Part shown: positions 27,375 to 36,748 of the stretch, in pieces
Position numbering within the stretch: position 1 is the stretch's first letter
How the letters are laid out: each line of letters opens with the position of its first letter
From: Thermophagus xiamenensis
Lineage (GTDB): Bacteria > Bacteroidota > Bacteroidia > Bacteroidales > Marinilabiliaceae
DNA: 64,000 bases
Direction: 5' to 3'
Assembly (NCBI RefSeq): GCF_900112795.1
Contig: NZ_FONA01000004.1
Location: forward strand, 1-64,000
The notes under the pieces: model-generated
What the model saw: the letters and a program-made list of their open reading frames with translations, nothing else
Told to the model about the DNA's origin: nothing
Database searches by the model: none
Position numbers and translations under genes: made by a program

Positions 27375-27440
27375 GGTTTTGACATTGCTTATTCTGTTAT
27401 TAATTATTCTGGAATAACACTCTTTTAATTCTAACAAATT

Positions 27441-27491
27441 AAGCCCCCTTTGGGAACGATAGCTCGTCCCTGAAATTGCAGGGGGCTTTGT
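27441..27491. terminator. bidirectional terminator between icd and YhaN-type gene
   Basis: AAGCCCCCT (27441-27449) pairs with AGGGGGCTT (27480-27488), and an inner stem GGGA/TCCC gives a branched structure. It lies between two convergent genes. Confidence 0.8.
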
Positions 27492-27498
27492 CGTTAGC

Positions 27499-30400
27499 CT
27501 AATGGTTAGATTTGGTGTGGAATATTACTCTTTTAAGAAATTGTTCTGCTTCGATGGGTGTAATCTGAGTAGTTGAAATAAATGCCTGTAATTTAATTAG
27601 AATATCGTTGAAAGAGAGTGGTGAATTCTCATCAATATAATTGTTTTGAATCAAGAAATCTTCCAAGTCTTGTATTTTAGCCTTTCTAAATCCTGTAACC
27701 TCGCCTTTTTGAAGAGCTTCGATAAGTAATTTCGGATTCCCATTATATTGCGCAAGTTTATCGGCTACGGCATCTATAAATTTAGCTGAAATTTGGCCTG
27801 ATTCCAGAAGAATTTCCCGATTAATGGGTTTGGACCTTCCAATGGAAAATAGTTCCTGGAAATGCATCAATAAATTAGCTTTTTGAACCATATGTTCCCA
27901 TTTGTCTTCTTTTAAATCGGGGATAATACCATGGTTATGAATGTAGCTTTGTAATGGGCCCCAGTGCTGAATGCCTCTGCACAAACAGTAATACAACCAG
28001 TCTAAGTCTTCGTCTTCAGTTAAATACCATAAATGCAGCATGGTTATATCGTTTTGCAACAGGTTGAAGGGAGGTACATTGATATATTTTCTGTATTGGT
28101 CATGACTTTTCCCTTCAGGTGGAGGAACAGCATGAAAAAGCTTTTTTTCCTGTAGCAAAGATTCCCAATAGGGGCTATTGTTGGGAGAGGTACCATTTTT
28201 TATGGTAATAAAACTGTAGGATACATCATTTTGTTCTTTTAAAAAGGCCATCCATTTCCTGACTTCATCTTCTTGAGCAGTGAAATAGAAAATCTGTCGT
28301 CCTTCCCGACTGATAGCGATTAAAGCATTGATAATTGCCGAGGCGCGTTCATCATCGCTATTGGCCAGAAGTTCATCCACCAGCAGTGGTAATTTAATGG
28401 AGGTTTCTTGCTTTTCAATAAAAGCCAGTTTTACCGCTAACAATAGTTGTATTCTGGTGCCGGTAGATAATTGGGAAAGAGGTTGTTCTTTTCTCAGCAA
28501 GGTGTCGTATGCCGAGAATGAAATAGTTTCTTCATTGGTAAGGCGTAATTCATATCGCCCGGCTGTAATTTTATTAAAAAGTTCATTAGCCCCTTTGAAT
28601 ACCTGAGGCCGGTTTTGGTCGCGTGTTTCCTCTTTTAATTCGTTTACAATTAAATTGCCAGTTAGTTCCGACAGGTTTTTGTCGTATACTTCCTGAAGAT
28701 TATCCAGTTCTTTTTCTTTTTGAGCTAATAGATCCTCCAACTTATGTCCGAGAGAGATATGTTTAACAGTGTTTTCGATTTCATTGATATGCTTGAAAAT
28801 TGATTCCCAATTTTGTGCCTTGCTGGAAAATTCCTTTGCCTTAAAATTTGCTTCTTCAGGTGTTAGTTGCAAAGTTTCCTGGCCTAAGATTGGATACAGT
28901 GCATGTCTTTTTAATGCTATCTCCTTTTCTTCAAGTTTAATCTTGTTTTTTTCATATTTCTCCTTCCAATGCTTGTAATCATTTAATTGATGGATTAAAG
29001 CAATGATTTGATGTTTATCTTCGTGGCCAATATTGAGTTCGGAATAGATTTGATTTAAATCATTTCTTTTACTTTGTAAATGTTGCTCTTCATACTTGAT
29101 GTTAGTTTCAAGTCGTTGAGCTTCCTGGGCTAGTTGATTGTGTCTTTTTTCTTGCATTTTCAACTCTGAAAGTCTGGCCCTTATTTGTTGCAGGTCGGCA
29201 GCTTTTTCAATGCCAATTGCGGTAAATATTCGGTTGCATTCTTCAATTTGATGGAAAAATTCTGATTGCAGTTGTTCGGACTCAGTACGGAGTGAGGTAA
29301 GTTTTAAGTGAGCATCTTGCCATTTTTTTATGTTTTCTAAAAGCCATGTAAGACTTTGGAAATTATTTTGAGCAATTTCATCGATTTGTGGAACTACCAG
29401 GAGCTTCCCGACAAGGTTATTCCGGACCTTTCGAATCTCATCGATTTGAAACTCTATATCTCTTAAATGTGTGTTCAGTTCATTTTTTTTATTGATGAGC
29501 TCCTCATATTTCCGTGCATCAAAAAGCGCTTTTACTAGATCGTTTATTTTGTTGATAACCGCTTGGTTATTCCAGGTTACAGGAGGTTCTAAACCCGTTT
29601 TTAAATAATCTTCTTTGCGTATATTGAGGTTATCTTCTGGTGAAGAACCAATGGTTGCATAAATCCATAAGCCAATAAGCGGAATGGTGCCTATAAGACC
29701 AGGCCAGCCCCAAACCATAGCTGCAACAATGGAAATAATTCCATCAATAACAAGCAGCGGCAGCAACCATTTCGGCCTGTTTTTTTCTTTAGGTGCCTCG
29801 GTAAGCCAATTGTTTAGGGCACTAATGGCATTTCTTATTCTATCGCTATCGTTTATGGGATTTAATAACTGAGATAGTTGCTGATTTATAAATTCTATTT
29901 CGGTTTTTAATTTTGTTTGCTGATTTAAAACATTAATGGCTTTGGGCATAAACCGTTCTAATTCATCCAAGTCTTTTAAGTTTATCCCATGCCATTGATA
30001 AGGGGAAATATCATTTCCAAGTCTGTTTGATGTCTCTTTTACCTGAATCTCTTGGTTGGCAATCTCTTTCTTTAAAGAGAGTATCTCTTTGTCTAAATCA
30101 GAAATACGTTCGGTTCGATTTTCCAGCTCTTCAATTGTTCCGGAGGGTAGACCGTCGCCGGGAATTTTTAATTGATTTAGTTCCTGGTAAATTAAGTCCA
30201 GTTGCTCTTTAGCTTTTAAAATACTTTCTTCTGAGGATTTTATTTTTGATTCATAATCTTCTATTATTTTTATTTCATCTCCTTTGATTTTAGTTAACGA
30301 GGGATGAAATGTTTTCAGTACCGATGCTGCTTCATTTAATGCGTTTTGAGTGGTTAGATAATCATGAAGTAATGAAAAGTATTCACTTTTTTTTCTGGCT

Positions 30401-30993
30401 TTTTCAGCTTCTTCTTTTTCTTTATACAGTTGAGATAGGTTCTCTTCTTCTTTTTTTATTTTTTCTTGAAAGCTTAAAGCTTCGTGATACTCATCAAAGG
30501 CTTTTTCAACCTTATTGTAAATGCCGGAATTTTTTGAAATAATTGAAGATGAATATTTTAAATTGTTTTTGGCTCCATCGAGGTCGTAACCTCCAATAGA
30601 TTCACGGATTATGGTTTCTGCTGCTTCGCTTTCTTCTTCTGTAATCATATTCTGCAGAGCCAGCAAATAACGATGGCTCCCTTCTTTGGCCGGTATCCCA
30701 GCAATGGTATCGGGTTTACCATTATGGAGATGCATCACCTGGTCGGCATCAATTTTTATTTCCCATGGTTGCTCATTGTTGATTAAAATAAAAGCGTTAG
30801 CTCTTATTTCCTTGGATCGTTGGGGCCAGATTAGTTGTTGAATGAGGCGTGCAGTAGAACTTTTTCCTGAAGCATTGGGGCCTGCAACTATATTAATGTT
30901 TGGCGCCAGTGATTCAAATGGTTGTAAACCATCAGGAAGCCCCGGAAGCTTTTGGATATGTAGCTTTTGTATGATATATGGTTGTTTTATCAT
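27499..30993 (-). CDS. Rad50/SbcC-like ATPase, YhaN type, with C-terminal extension
   Basis: 1164 aa SMC-like ATPase. Walker A GPNASGKSS (38-46); two long coiled-coil stretches flank a central hydrophobic segment (about 405-450, WLLPLLVIDGIISIVAAMVW...IGLWIYA), as in YhaN-type proteins. The signature LSTGTRIQLLLA lies near 835 and Walker B LPLLVDELLAN near 868. The last 240 residues or so (after about 920) contain several aromatic-rich helices that are not part of the ATPase core: LHLWYLTEDEDLDWLYYCLCRG and an HhH-like stretch KPINREILLESGQISAKFIDAV. The partner nuclease gene lies upstream. A role in DNA end processing at or near the membrane is inferred. Confidence 0.85.
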   Translation of the reverse strand: MIKQPYIIQKLHIQKLPGLPDGLQPFESLAPNINIVAGPNASGKSSTARLIQQLIWPQRSKEIRANAFILINNEQPWEIKIDADQVMHLHNGKPDTIAGIPAKEGSHRYLLALQNMITEEESEAAETIIRESIGGYDLDGAKNNLKYSSSIISKNSGIYNKVEKAFDEYHEALSFQEKIKKEEENLSQLYKEKEEAEKARKKSEYFSLLHDYLTTQNALNEAASVLKTFHPSLTKIKGDEIKIIEDYESKIKSSEESILKAKEQLDLIYQELNQLKIPGDGLPSGTIEELENRTERISDLDKEILSLKKEIANQEIQVKETSNRLGNDISPYQWHGINLKDLDELERFMPKAINVLNQQTKLKTEIEFINQQLSQLLNPINDSDRIRNAISALNNWLTEAPKEKNRPKWLLPLLVIDGIISIVAAMVWGWPGLIGTIPLIGLWIYATIGSSPEDNLNIRKEDYLKTGLEPPVTWNNQAVINKINDLVKALFDARKYEELINKKNELNTHLRDIEFQIDEIRKVRNNLVGKLLVVPQIDEIAQNNFQSLTWLLENIKKWQDAHLKLTSLRTESEQLQSEFFHQIEECNRIFTAIGIEKAADLQQIRARLSELKMQEKRHNQLAQEAQRLETNIKYEEQHLQSKRNDLNQIYSELNIGHEDKHQIIALIHQLNDYKHWKEKYEKNKIKLEEKEIALKRHALYPILGQETLQLTPEEANFKAKEFSSKAQNWESIFKHINEIENTVKHISLGHKLEDLLAQKEKELDNLQEVYDKNLSELTGNLIVNELKEETRDQNRPQVFKGANELFNKITAGRYELRLTNEETISFSAYDTLLRKEQPLSQLSTGTRIQLLLAVKLAFIEKQETSIKLPLLVDELLANSDDERASAIINALIAISREGRQIFYFTAQEDEVRKWMAFLKEQNDVSYSFITIKNGTSPNNSPYWESLLQEKKLFHAVPPPEGKSHDQYRKYINVPPFNLLQNDITMLHLWYLTEDEDLDWLYYCLCRGIQHWGPLQSYIHNHGIIPDLKEDKWEHMVQKANLLMHFQELFSIGRSKPINREILLESGQISAKFIDAVADKLAQYNGNPKLLIEALQKGEVTGFRKAKIQDLEDFLIQNNYIDENSPLSFNDILIKLQAFISTTQITPIEAEQFLKRVIFHTKSNH

Positions 30994-31300
30994 TAGTAAA
31001 AATTTTTTTTAACTCCTTGGTTTAGTGGTGCTGACATAATTGTGTTTTGTACATTGTTCCCTGATTCCAATTGCTGACTCACGGTTATTGCATTCAACGC
31101 AGAAAAGCCAGAGCGCTGAAAAGCTCTAACCGTAGTACTCTCGGGATTAATAGTAACTGATTAGTAAAAACTTTTTACACTTACAAACAATCTAACTGGC
31201 ACCGAAAACCAGCAACTAAATGCCGGTTCATTCAATCTGCCAGCGCACTTAATGATGCACCATACTTTTGGTATGCCATTTTTTCTTTGGTCATGCTTAT
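30994..31300. other. gap inside the YhaO/YhaN pair with stem-loops
   Basis: The pair is separated by 307 bp, long for an operon. ACGGTTA (31081-31087) and TAACCGT (31127-31133) bracket a region with an inner stem AGAGC/GCTCT. A second hairpin CATACTTTTGGTATG lies at 31261-31275. A 20-codon minus-strand frame (31232-31294, MTKEKMAYQKYGASLSALAD) has no recognisable family and may be noise. Confidence 0.4.
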
Positions 31301-32584
31301 TCATTCTTCAGACTTTTGTATTAATAATTCGGCCAGCAGTCTTCGACATTGTGTTAATATTTCTCTTTTGGCCGTATGATCATTAGGATCAATAGTTCTG
31401 TGGTTGGTTTTTAATCGATAAAAAACGGGGGCGTTGTTGATTCGCTCGGCTTCATCTTTCCATTTTTTTATTAGGTTATTGAGTAACGGTGTGTTGTTTC
31501 CATTTTGAATAGCAAGGATTGTTTCAGCCAGTAAACCTGCCGGTGAAGCTTCTTGAGCAAGATTGGTGAGACGTTCTATGGCAGGCATGAGGTCATAATC
31601 AATCTTTCTTACCGAAATATTTATTGCTTCCTCATAGCTAAAATGTTCCTGTATTGTAGACATCCATTCTTCAATTTTCCGAACATTGGAATGCTCGCCG
31701 GTTAATAACAGATCCAAAATTAGATAACGAACTTCTATTAAGTTGTCTCTGTTCTCTTCTTTAAATTCTTGAATACTATCGACCACTAATTTTCTCAGGC
31801 TTTCTTCGTTTAATGTCTTAGTTATATTTATTGTTAGAGTTTCATAGCGTACCGGTGAGAGAGGAATTTGATTAAAACGAATATTATGTTTTGATTCTAC
31901 CATGATTTGCAAAGGTCCATGAATGCCTTGTTCTTTAGGACTTAAGGCATGAGGCGACCCTGGGTAGCTTATTAAGGGGGCGTTATCTCGAATGGTTTGT
32001 GGCTTATGAATGTGGCCCAGAACCCATGCATCAACCGGGTGTTCAAAAAAGTTTTCTATTCTAACAGGAGCATAGTGGCTTTTTTTTGAATCCAGGTCAG
32101 TATGAAGCAGTCCGATAGTAGGTATATCCTGATGGTTGATCTTTAAATCTAATAATGGATTAATTGCTACGTGTTGGCTGGGGAATGACCACCCAACGAA
32201 CCTGATTTCTTGACCATTAATTGTTATTGTTTTTGTTTCCCATCTTCCGTTAGCTCCTAAAATATGAATGTTTCTATATTTTGTTTGATCAGCCGTTTGC
32301 CGTAAAACATCGTAGTCATGATTGCCGGATATCAAGAATACCTGAATTCCTGCTTCGCGTAGACGGTTAAAGCCCGCTTGAAGAGGCCCCACTGCTTCAA
32401 AATATCGATTATCGCGATCTACTATGTCGCCGGTCAATACTAAAACATCGAAATTGTCATTTATAACTCTTTTTATTATTTGCTCCCATGTATGTTTGGT
32501 GGCTAATTCCTTGGCATCAGTCGATAGAGCAGAAGATTTTTTGCCAATATGGAGATCTCCCGTTGCTAGAATTTTTACGGACAT
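31301..32584 (-). CDS. Mre11/SbcD-like nuclease, YhaO type
   Basis: 427 aa calcineurin-like nuclease subunit. The metal motifs are in order: LATGDLHIGKK, LTGDIVDRDNR, ISGNHDYD, LLHTDLD and LGHIHKP. The spacing is that of Mre11/SbcD exonucleases, and a C-terminal helical region would dock on the Rad50-like partner. With the downstream ATPase it should form an ATP-driven DNA exo/endonuclease. The ATG at 32584 (MSVKILATGDLHIG) is chosen because the fold begins there; a longer frame starts 17 codons earlier. Confidence 0.88.
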   Translation of the reverse strand: MSVKILATGDLHIGKKSSALSTDAKELATKHTWEQIIKRVINDNFDVLVLTGDIVDRDNRYFEAVGPLQAGFNRLREAGIQVFLISGNHDYDVLRQTADQTKYRNIHILGANGRWETKTITINGQEIRFVGWSFPSQHVAINPLLDLKINHQDIPTIGLLHTDLDSKKSHYAPVRIENFFEHPVDAWVLGHIHKPQTIRDNAPLISYPGSPHALSPKEQGIHGPLQIMVESKHNIRFNQIPLSPVRYETLTINITKTLNEESLRKLVVDSIQEFKEENRDNLIEVRYLILDLLLTGEHSNVRKIEEWMSTIQEHFSYEEAINISVRKIDYDLMPAIERLTNLAQEASPAGLLAETILAIQNGNNTPLLNNLIKKWKDEAERINNAPVFYRLKTNHRTIDPNDHTAKREILTQCRRLLAELLIQKSEE

Positions 32585-32737
32585 AGAACTGTGTATCTGT
32601 TTTTGTTTGTTGTCGATTAATAATTGTAAGTTCAATAAACAAATTTTCTTTCGGGTATATCTTTATTTTACCTTAAGTTGAAAACTTGTCTAATACCCAT
32701 ACTTCAACACAATATTAAATTTATTCATGGAAAATTC

Positions 32738-32759
32738 AAATGTTTCTTAAGAAACATTT
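32738..32759. promoter_or_regulatory. 22-bp perfect palindrome
   Basis: AAATGTTTCTT followed by its exact complement AAGAAACATTT, in the divergent region between the YhaO-type and satD-type genes. With the following T-run it could be a plus-strand terminator, but no plus-strand gene ends here, so an operator is equally possible. Confidence 0.5.
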
Positions 32760-32813
32760 TTACGGGTTTAAGATGCAGGAATTAGTTTAAAGTTAATTTG
32801 TTCCTTAATGCAT

Positions 32814-32917
32814 TATCGGCTCTATAGCCGATATTTTTAAATATCGGTTCCAGAGCCGATATTTGCAATTATCGGTTCCAGAGCCGATATTTGTAATTAT
32901 CGGTTCCAGAGCCGATA
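32814..32917. repeat. four 20-bp palindromes at 28-bp period
   Basis: Units start at 32814, 32842, 32870 and 32898, exactly 28 bp apart. Unit 1 is TATCGGCTCTATAGCCGATA; units 2-4 are TATCGGTTCCAGAGCCGATA. The 8-bp spacers are similar (TTTKYAAY-like). The array ends 31 bp before the -33 box of the satD-type gene, so it is a strong candidate operator array for the HTH protein encoded next. Confidence 0.85.
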
Positions 32918-32947
32918 TTTGTAACTGAGTACTTTCTGAAAAATGAG

Positions 32948-32979
32948 TTTTGACTTTGATATAAAATTCAATAAATTTG
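32948..32979 (+). promoter_or_regulatory. Bacteroidota-type promoter of SatD operon
   Basis: TTTTG (32948-32952), 19 nt, TAAATTTG (32972-32979), matching the Bacteroidota -33/-7 consensus. Only 6 nt separate it from the ATG at 32986, which predicts a leaderless message. Confidence 0.6.
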
Positions 32980-32985
32980 GATTTA

Positions 32986-33588
32986 ATGAAACGAGCTGTA
33001 ATAACGGGTGATATAATAAGATCACGCGAGAAGAAAACGGAAAATTGGATTAAAAATCTGAAATCAGTTCTTGCTCATCATGGCAAAGCGTTTTCGGAAT
33101 GGGAAATTTTTCGCGGAGATAGTTTTCAACTAATGGTGGAACCTTTATATGCATTAATGGCCACCTTTCATATTAAGGCATCCATGAAATGTGTTAGCGA
33201 GTTGGATGTTCGTATGGCCATAGGAGTTGGAGAGGTGACTCATTTGTCGGCAAGGATTACCGAATCCAATGGGCCGGCTTTTATCTATTCGGGCGAGTGT
33301 TTTGATGATTTAAAGAAGCAAACCCTGGCAATAAAAACGGGCCATCGTGAGACGGATAAAACCTTAAATATGATGTTTAAACTGGCGATGCTTACTGCCA
33401 ATAACTGGTCGCCTAAAGTAGCTACAGTGATAAAAACGTTTTTAGAACATCCCGGAAGTAATCAAAAAGAACTTGCCCAACGATTAAATATTTCTCAAAG
33501 CAATGCCAGTGAGGCTTTAAAAAGAGGTGGATTTAACGAAATGATGCAATTAGATGAGTTTTACAGAGAAAAAATTGCCAATATATGA
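32986..33588 (+). CDS. SatD-family protein with C-terminal HTH
   Basis: 200 aa. The start MKRAVITGDIIRSRE and the stretch EIFRGDSFQLMVEP are typical of SatD-family proteins. The last 60 residues form a helix-turn-helix (QKELAQRLNISQSNASEALKRGG). This looks like a ligand-sensing N-terminal domain joined to a DNA-binding tail that controls its own operon. It overlaps the DUF3307 membrane gene by ATGA. The ATG at 32986 is chosen over a TTG three codons earlier because the -7 box overlaps that TTG. Confidence 0.85.
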   Translation: MKRAVITGDIIRSREKKTENWIKNLKSVLAHHGKAFSEWEIFRGDSFQLMVEPLYALMATFHIKASMKCVSELDVRMAIGVGEVTHLSARITESNGPAFIYSGECFDDLKKQTLAIKTGHRETDKTLNMMFKLAMLTANNWSPKVATVIKTFLEHPGSNQKELAQRLNISQSNASEALKRGGFNEMMQLDEFYREKIANI

Positions 33589-34304
33589 TTTCTCTGACAC
33601 TAAAACTGTTAATTGCCCATATGCTGGGTGATTTTGTTTTTCAGCCCGACCGTTGGGTTGAAGACAAAAAGGTGAAACAATATAAATCACGCTATTTTTA
33701 TTATCATTTATTTGTCCATCTGTTCTTCCTTTGGCTCTTATTGGGTTTTCGGTGGTATTATTGGCCTTTGGTATTAATTTCGGTTGGTAGTCATTTTTTT
33801 ATTGATTTGGGAAAGCTGAAGCTGGAAAAAGTTGTTAATCACAGGTGGCTCTTTTTTGTGGACCAGCTCTTTCATTTAATAGTAATTTTTTTGTTGGCAT
33901 ATTTTAATGAACCTTTTGCTTTGAATTTAGAAGGGCTGTTTTCTGTGCAATTGTTGGTGTTCATTGCTGCATTACTGTTATTAACGTCTGTTTCATCAGT
34001 AATAGTAAAGACTCTGATTTCGGGATGGGCATTAAACGAAATTAGTTCTAAAGAGTCGCTTCCTGGTGCCGGCAAATATATAGGCATGTTGGAGCGGTTA
34101 TTCATTTTTACTTTCATTGTCCTCAATCAGTGGCAAGCCATTGGATTTCTGATTGCTGCCAAATCCATTTTCAGATTTAGTGATATTTCAAAGGCCAGAG
34201 ATCGAAAATTAACTGAATATATGCTCGTTGGCACTCTGATGAGTTTCGGGTTGGCTACCCTGACAGGTCTTGGCTATCTCTATGTGATGGATTTCTTATC
34301 GTAG
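33585..34304 (+). CDS. DUF3307 membrane protein
   Basis: 239 aa with about six hydrophobic segments. The start LLIAHMLGDFVFQPDRWVEDKK with YHLFVH and SHFFIDLGKL is the DUF3307 pattern, which has conserved His and Asp residues in membrane-proximal positions. The function is unknown; pairing with a SatD gene is a known recurring association. The 4-bp overlap with satD shows translational coupling. Confidence 0.85.
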   Translation: MISLTLKLLIAHMLGDFVFQPDRWVEDKKVKQYKSRYFYYHLFVHLFFLWLLLGFRWYYWPLVLISVGSHFFIDLGKLKLEKVVNHRWLFFVDQLFHLIVIFLLAYFNEPFALNLEGLFSVQLLVFIAALLLLTSVSSVIVKTLISGWALNEISSKESLPGAGKYIGMLERLFIFTFIVLNQWQAIGFLIAAKSIFRFSDISKARDRKLTEYMLVGTLMSFGLATLTGLGYLYVMDFLS

Positions 34305-34316
34305 GGTAATCTTCAT

Positions 34317-34448
34317 TTATTTTTCGGAAATAGTCCACAAAAAATTATCCTCGGAGGCTGAAAAGCTAAAACTAATATTATTGTACTCAATGTGAATATT
34401 ATAGCACTGACCACATTTAAAAACCGTGCCGTTGGTTGCCTGTTTATA
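34317..34448 (-). pseudogene. C-terminal remnant of a DUF6686-like small protein
   Basis: An open minus-strand frame with no start codon reads NGTVFKCGQCYNIHIEYNNI, then SFSFSASEDNFLWTISEK and stop. The Cys-x2-Cys plus YNNI-x-F-x-F pattern fits small Bacteroidota proteins of the DUF6686 type (from memory). The frame closes upstream at a TAA beside the start of dispersed repeat copy B, so the 5' end was probably lost when that region rearranged. Confidence 0.4.
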
Positions 34449-34655
34449 TTATGCGTATATATAGGCAGAAGTGCACAGGCAGAAGGAGCTTAAAGTCATT
34501 TCATTAGTGCATGGTCATTAGTGTTGGTAACACAAAGCACTAAAATCAGATAACTATAAATTAATGACCAACCACTAACTACTAACCCAAATGACAAATT
34601 TTAAGAACAGTTCAATGAAATAAGTAAATTTTAATACGAATGTAAGGAATTTGTA
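34440..34655 (+). repeat. dispersed repeat, copy B
   Basis: Contains the exact GGCAGAAGTGCACAGGCAGA block (34464-), diverged heptad arms (GGTCATTAGTG and ACCAACCACTAACTACTAAC), and the terminal module TTCAATGAAATAAGTAAATTT followed by AATACGAATG. The MKRAW-type core is missing. The rest of the gap to 35024 is AT-rich and holds a hairpin TGATAAAA/TTTTATCA (34713-34736). Confidence 0.75.
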
Positions 34656-35024
34656 AGTGCATTTCATATTCTGAGGTTTTAATTCAGTTAACATTTAATC
34701 AGATTGTTAGCCTGATAAAATGCTAAAGTTTTATCATTATTCCCGTGAAAAATAACAACTGACATGAATCCTTGGGGGAAAACATTTTTAGAAGACTTTT
34801 GTTTATGCTATTGTTAAAGCAATATTGGCATGGTTAAATATACCGGAAAATCTTATTTTTTTTGCGGAAATAATTGTTTGAATACCAGTTTTATAAAATA
34901 GAAGATAATGAAAATTTAAATTGCAAGTATTTTGATTTCAATGTCCCTGGGCAAATAGAGGGGTTGAACAGGATGAGTGTAGGCAGGTACGAAAAAAATT
35001 TGAAAGCACTAATGTTAAAATATT

Positions 35025-36563
35025 ATGCAGGACAATAGATTACCCTACCGGAAGTTTTATGCCAGAAAAGAAAAACTGGAAAATCAATATTCCGGAGACT
35101 ATAACCAGAAACAGCATTCAAAAGGAAAGCTAACAGCCAGAGAACGTATAGATTTGCTTTTGGATGAAGGCAGTTTTCATGAAATAGATGCATATGTCAA
35201 ATCGCAGGATAATAACCATGATTTTTTTGGTGACGGAGTTATTTGCGGTTATGGGACTATAAATGGGCGTAAGGTTCTATTGTACGTACAAGATTTCAAC
35301 TTTTTAGGCGGCTCATTAGGGGCTGTTCACGCCCGTAAAATTCAAAAAGTGCAAGATATAGCACTAAAAATGGGTTATCCCATTATTGGTCTCATTGATT
35401 CAGGTGGCGCCCGTATTCAGGAAGGAGTGGCCAGTTTGGCAGGGTATGCTGGTATATTTAAGCGCAATGTGCAATCGTCGGGGGTTATTCCTCAAATTTC
35501 AGTCATTTTAGGACCTGCCGCCGGCGGTGCTGTTTATTCGCCTGCTTTAACCGATTTCCGTTTTATGGTGAAAAACACCTCTCACATGTTTGTTACCGGA
35601 CCGGGCGTGGTAAAGGAAGTTCTTAACGAAGATGTTAGTTTTGAGGATTTAGGTGGTGCCGAAATTCATTCTACCACTTCAGGTGTGGCAGACTTTGTCT
35701 ATTCCGATGAGGAAAACTGCTTGTTAGGAGTTAAGAAGTTACTTTCTTACTTACCTTCAAATAATGTTGAACATCCGCCGATTGCCCGACGCGACGATAT
35801 TGAACCCAACAGGTTGGATAATATTTCGTTGATTATTCCCGACGATTCGGGTAAACCCTACGATATTATTGATATTATCAACCGTATAGTGGATACGGGA
35901 AGTTTTTTTGAAGTAGCAGAAAATTTTGCACAGAATATTGTTACCGGATTTGCCAGGTTAGACAACCAGGTGATTGGTATAATTGCCAATCAACCTAAGT
36001 GTTTAGCCGGAACACTCGACATTAATGCTTCGCGTAAAGCTGCCCGTTTTGTCCGTTTTTGCGATGCTTTTAACATTCCCATCCTTGTTTTGGAAGATGT
36101 GCCGGGATTCATGCCCGGACAAAACCAGGAACATAACGCTATTATTTTGCATGGTGCAAAACTTCTTTATGCTTTTGCCGAGGCTTCTGTGCCCAAAATT
36201 ACCGTTATCCTGAGAAAAGCCTACGGCGGCGCATATATTGTAATGAACAGCAAAGCTATGGGAGGCGATTTTAATTTTGCCTGGCCTACGGCTGAAGTAG
36301 CCGTTATGGGGCCCGAAGGCGCTGTTAAAATTCTTAATCGAAAAGATTTGGCAAACGCTGAAGACCCCGAAGCGTTGAGAAAAAAGCTGGCACAAGATTA
36401 TAAAGAGAACATTGCCAATCCTTTTATAGCCGAAGAAAAAGGGTTTATTGATGAGGTTATTGATCCTGCCGATACCAGAAAGGTACTGATCGATACCTTT
36501 GCGCTATTGGAAAACAAGGTGGAAGAAAAAATTTCGCGTAAACACGGAAATATCCCTCTTTAA
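35025..36563 (+). CDS. acyl-CoA carboxylase carboxyltransferase (propionyl-CoA type)
   Basis: 512 aa, a full two-lobed carboxyltransferase of the PccB/MmdA family: KGKLTARERIDLLLDEGSF, the first oxyanion region SGGARIQEGVASLAGY, ILGPAAGGAVYSPALTDF, and the second lobe MPGQNQEHNAIILHGAKLLYAFAEASVPKITVILRKAYGGAYIVMNSK. It transfers the carboxyl group between biotin and propionyl- or methylmalonyl-CoA. A biotin carboxylase and a biotin carrier follow, so the complex is a carboxylase rather than the sodium-pump decarboxylase. Substrate specificity cannot be fixed from sequence alone. Confidence 0.92.
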   Translation: MQDNRLPYRKFYARKEKLENQYSGDYNQKQHSKGKLTARERIDLLLDEGSFHEIDAYVKSQDNNHDFFGDGVICGYGTINGRKVLLYVQDFNFLGGSLGAVHARKIQKVQDIALKMGYPIIGLIDSGGARIQEGVASLAGYAGIFKRNVQSSGVIPQISVILGPAAGGAVYSPALTDFRFMVKNTSHMFVTGPGVVKEVLNEDVSFEDLGGAEIHSTTSGVADFVYSDEENCLLGVKKLLSYLPSNNVEHPPIARRDDIEPNRLDNISLIIPDDSGKPYDIIDIINRIVDTGSFFEVAENFAQNIVTGFARLDNQVIGIIANQPKCLAGTLDINASRKAARFVRFCDAFNIPILVLEDVPGFMPGQNQEHNAIILHGAKLLYAFAEASVPKITVILRKAYGGAYIVMNSKAMGGDFNFAWPTAEVAVMGPEGAVKILNRKDLANAEDPEALRKKLAQDYKENIANPFIAEEKGFIDEVIDPADTRKVLIDTFALLENKVEEKISRKHGNIPL

Positions 36564-36748
36564 CTAATGCTTTGATACTGAATTTTTGTTTTAAGATATT
36601 TGGCTTAAGGTTATTTAACTCAGTATACACTGTTGTTGGAATAATTTACTCTTGGCATTGACGTGTTTTGGGAGCGCTGGTCCTGTAATTGTGAAAACAT
36701 CCAAACCTATTGCCAGGGGAGTTACTTTCGACATTAATTTTATATTCT

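Noticed and set aside
32814-32917. CRISPR array
   Set aside because: The spacers are only 8 bp and similar to one another, the repeats are full palindromes, and no cas gene is present.
32986-33003. SatD start ATGAAACGAGCTG as a copy of the repeat core ATGAAACGAGCATGG
   Set aside because: Only about 12 bases match, with no other repeat module nearby. It is the normal start MKRAV of the gene.
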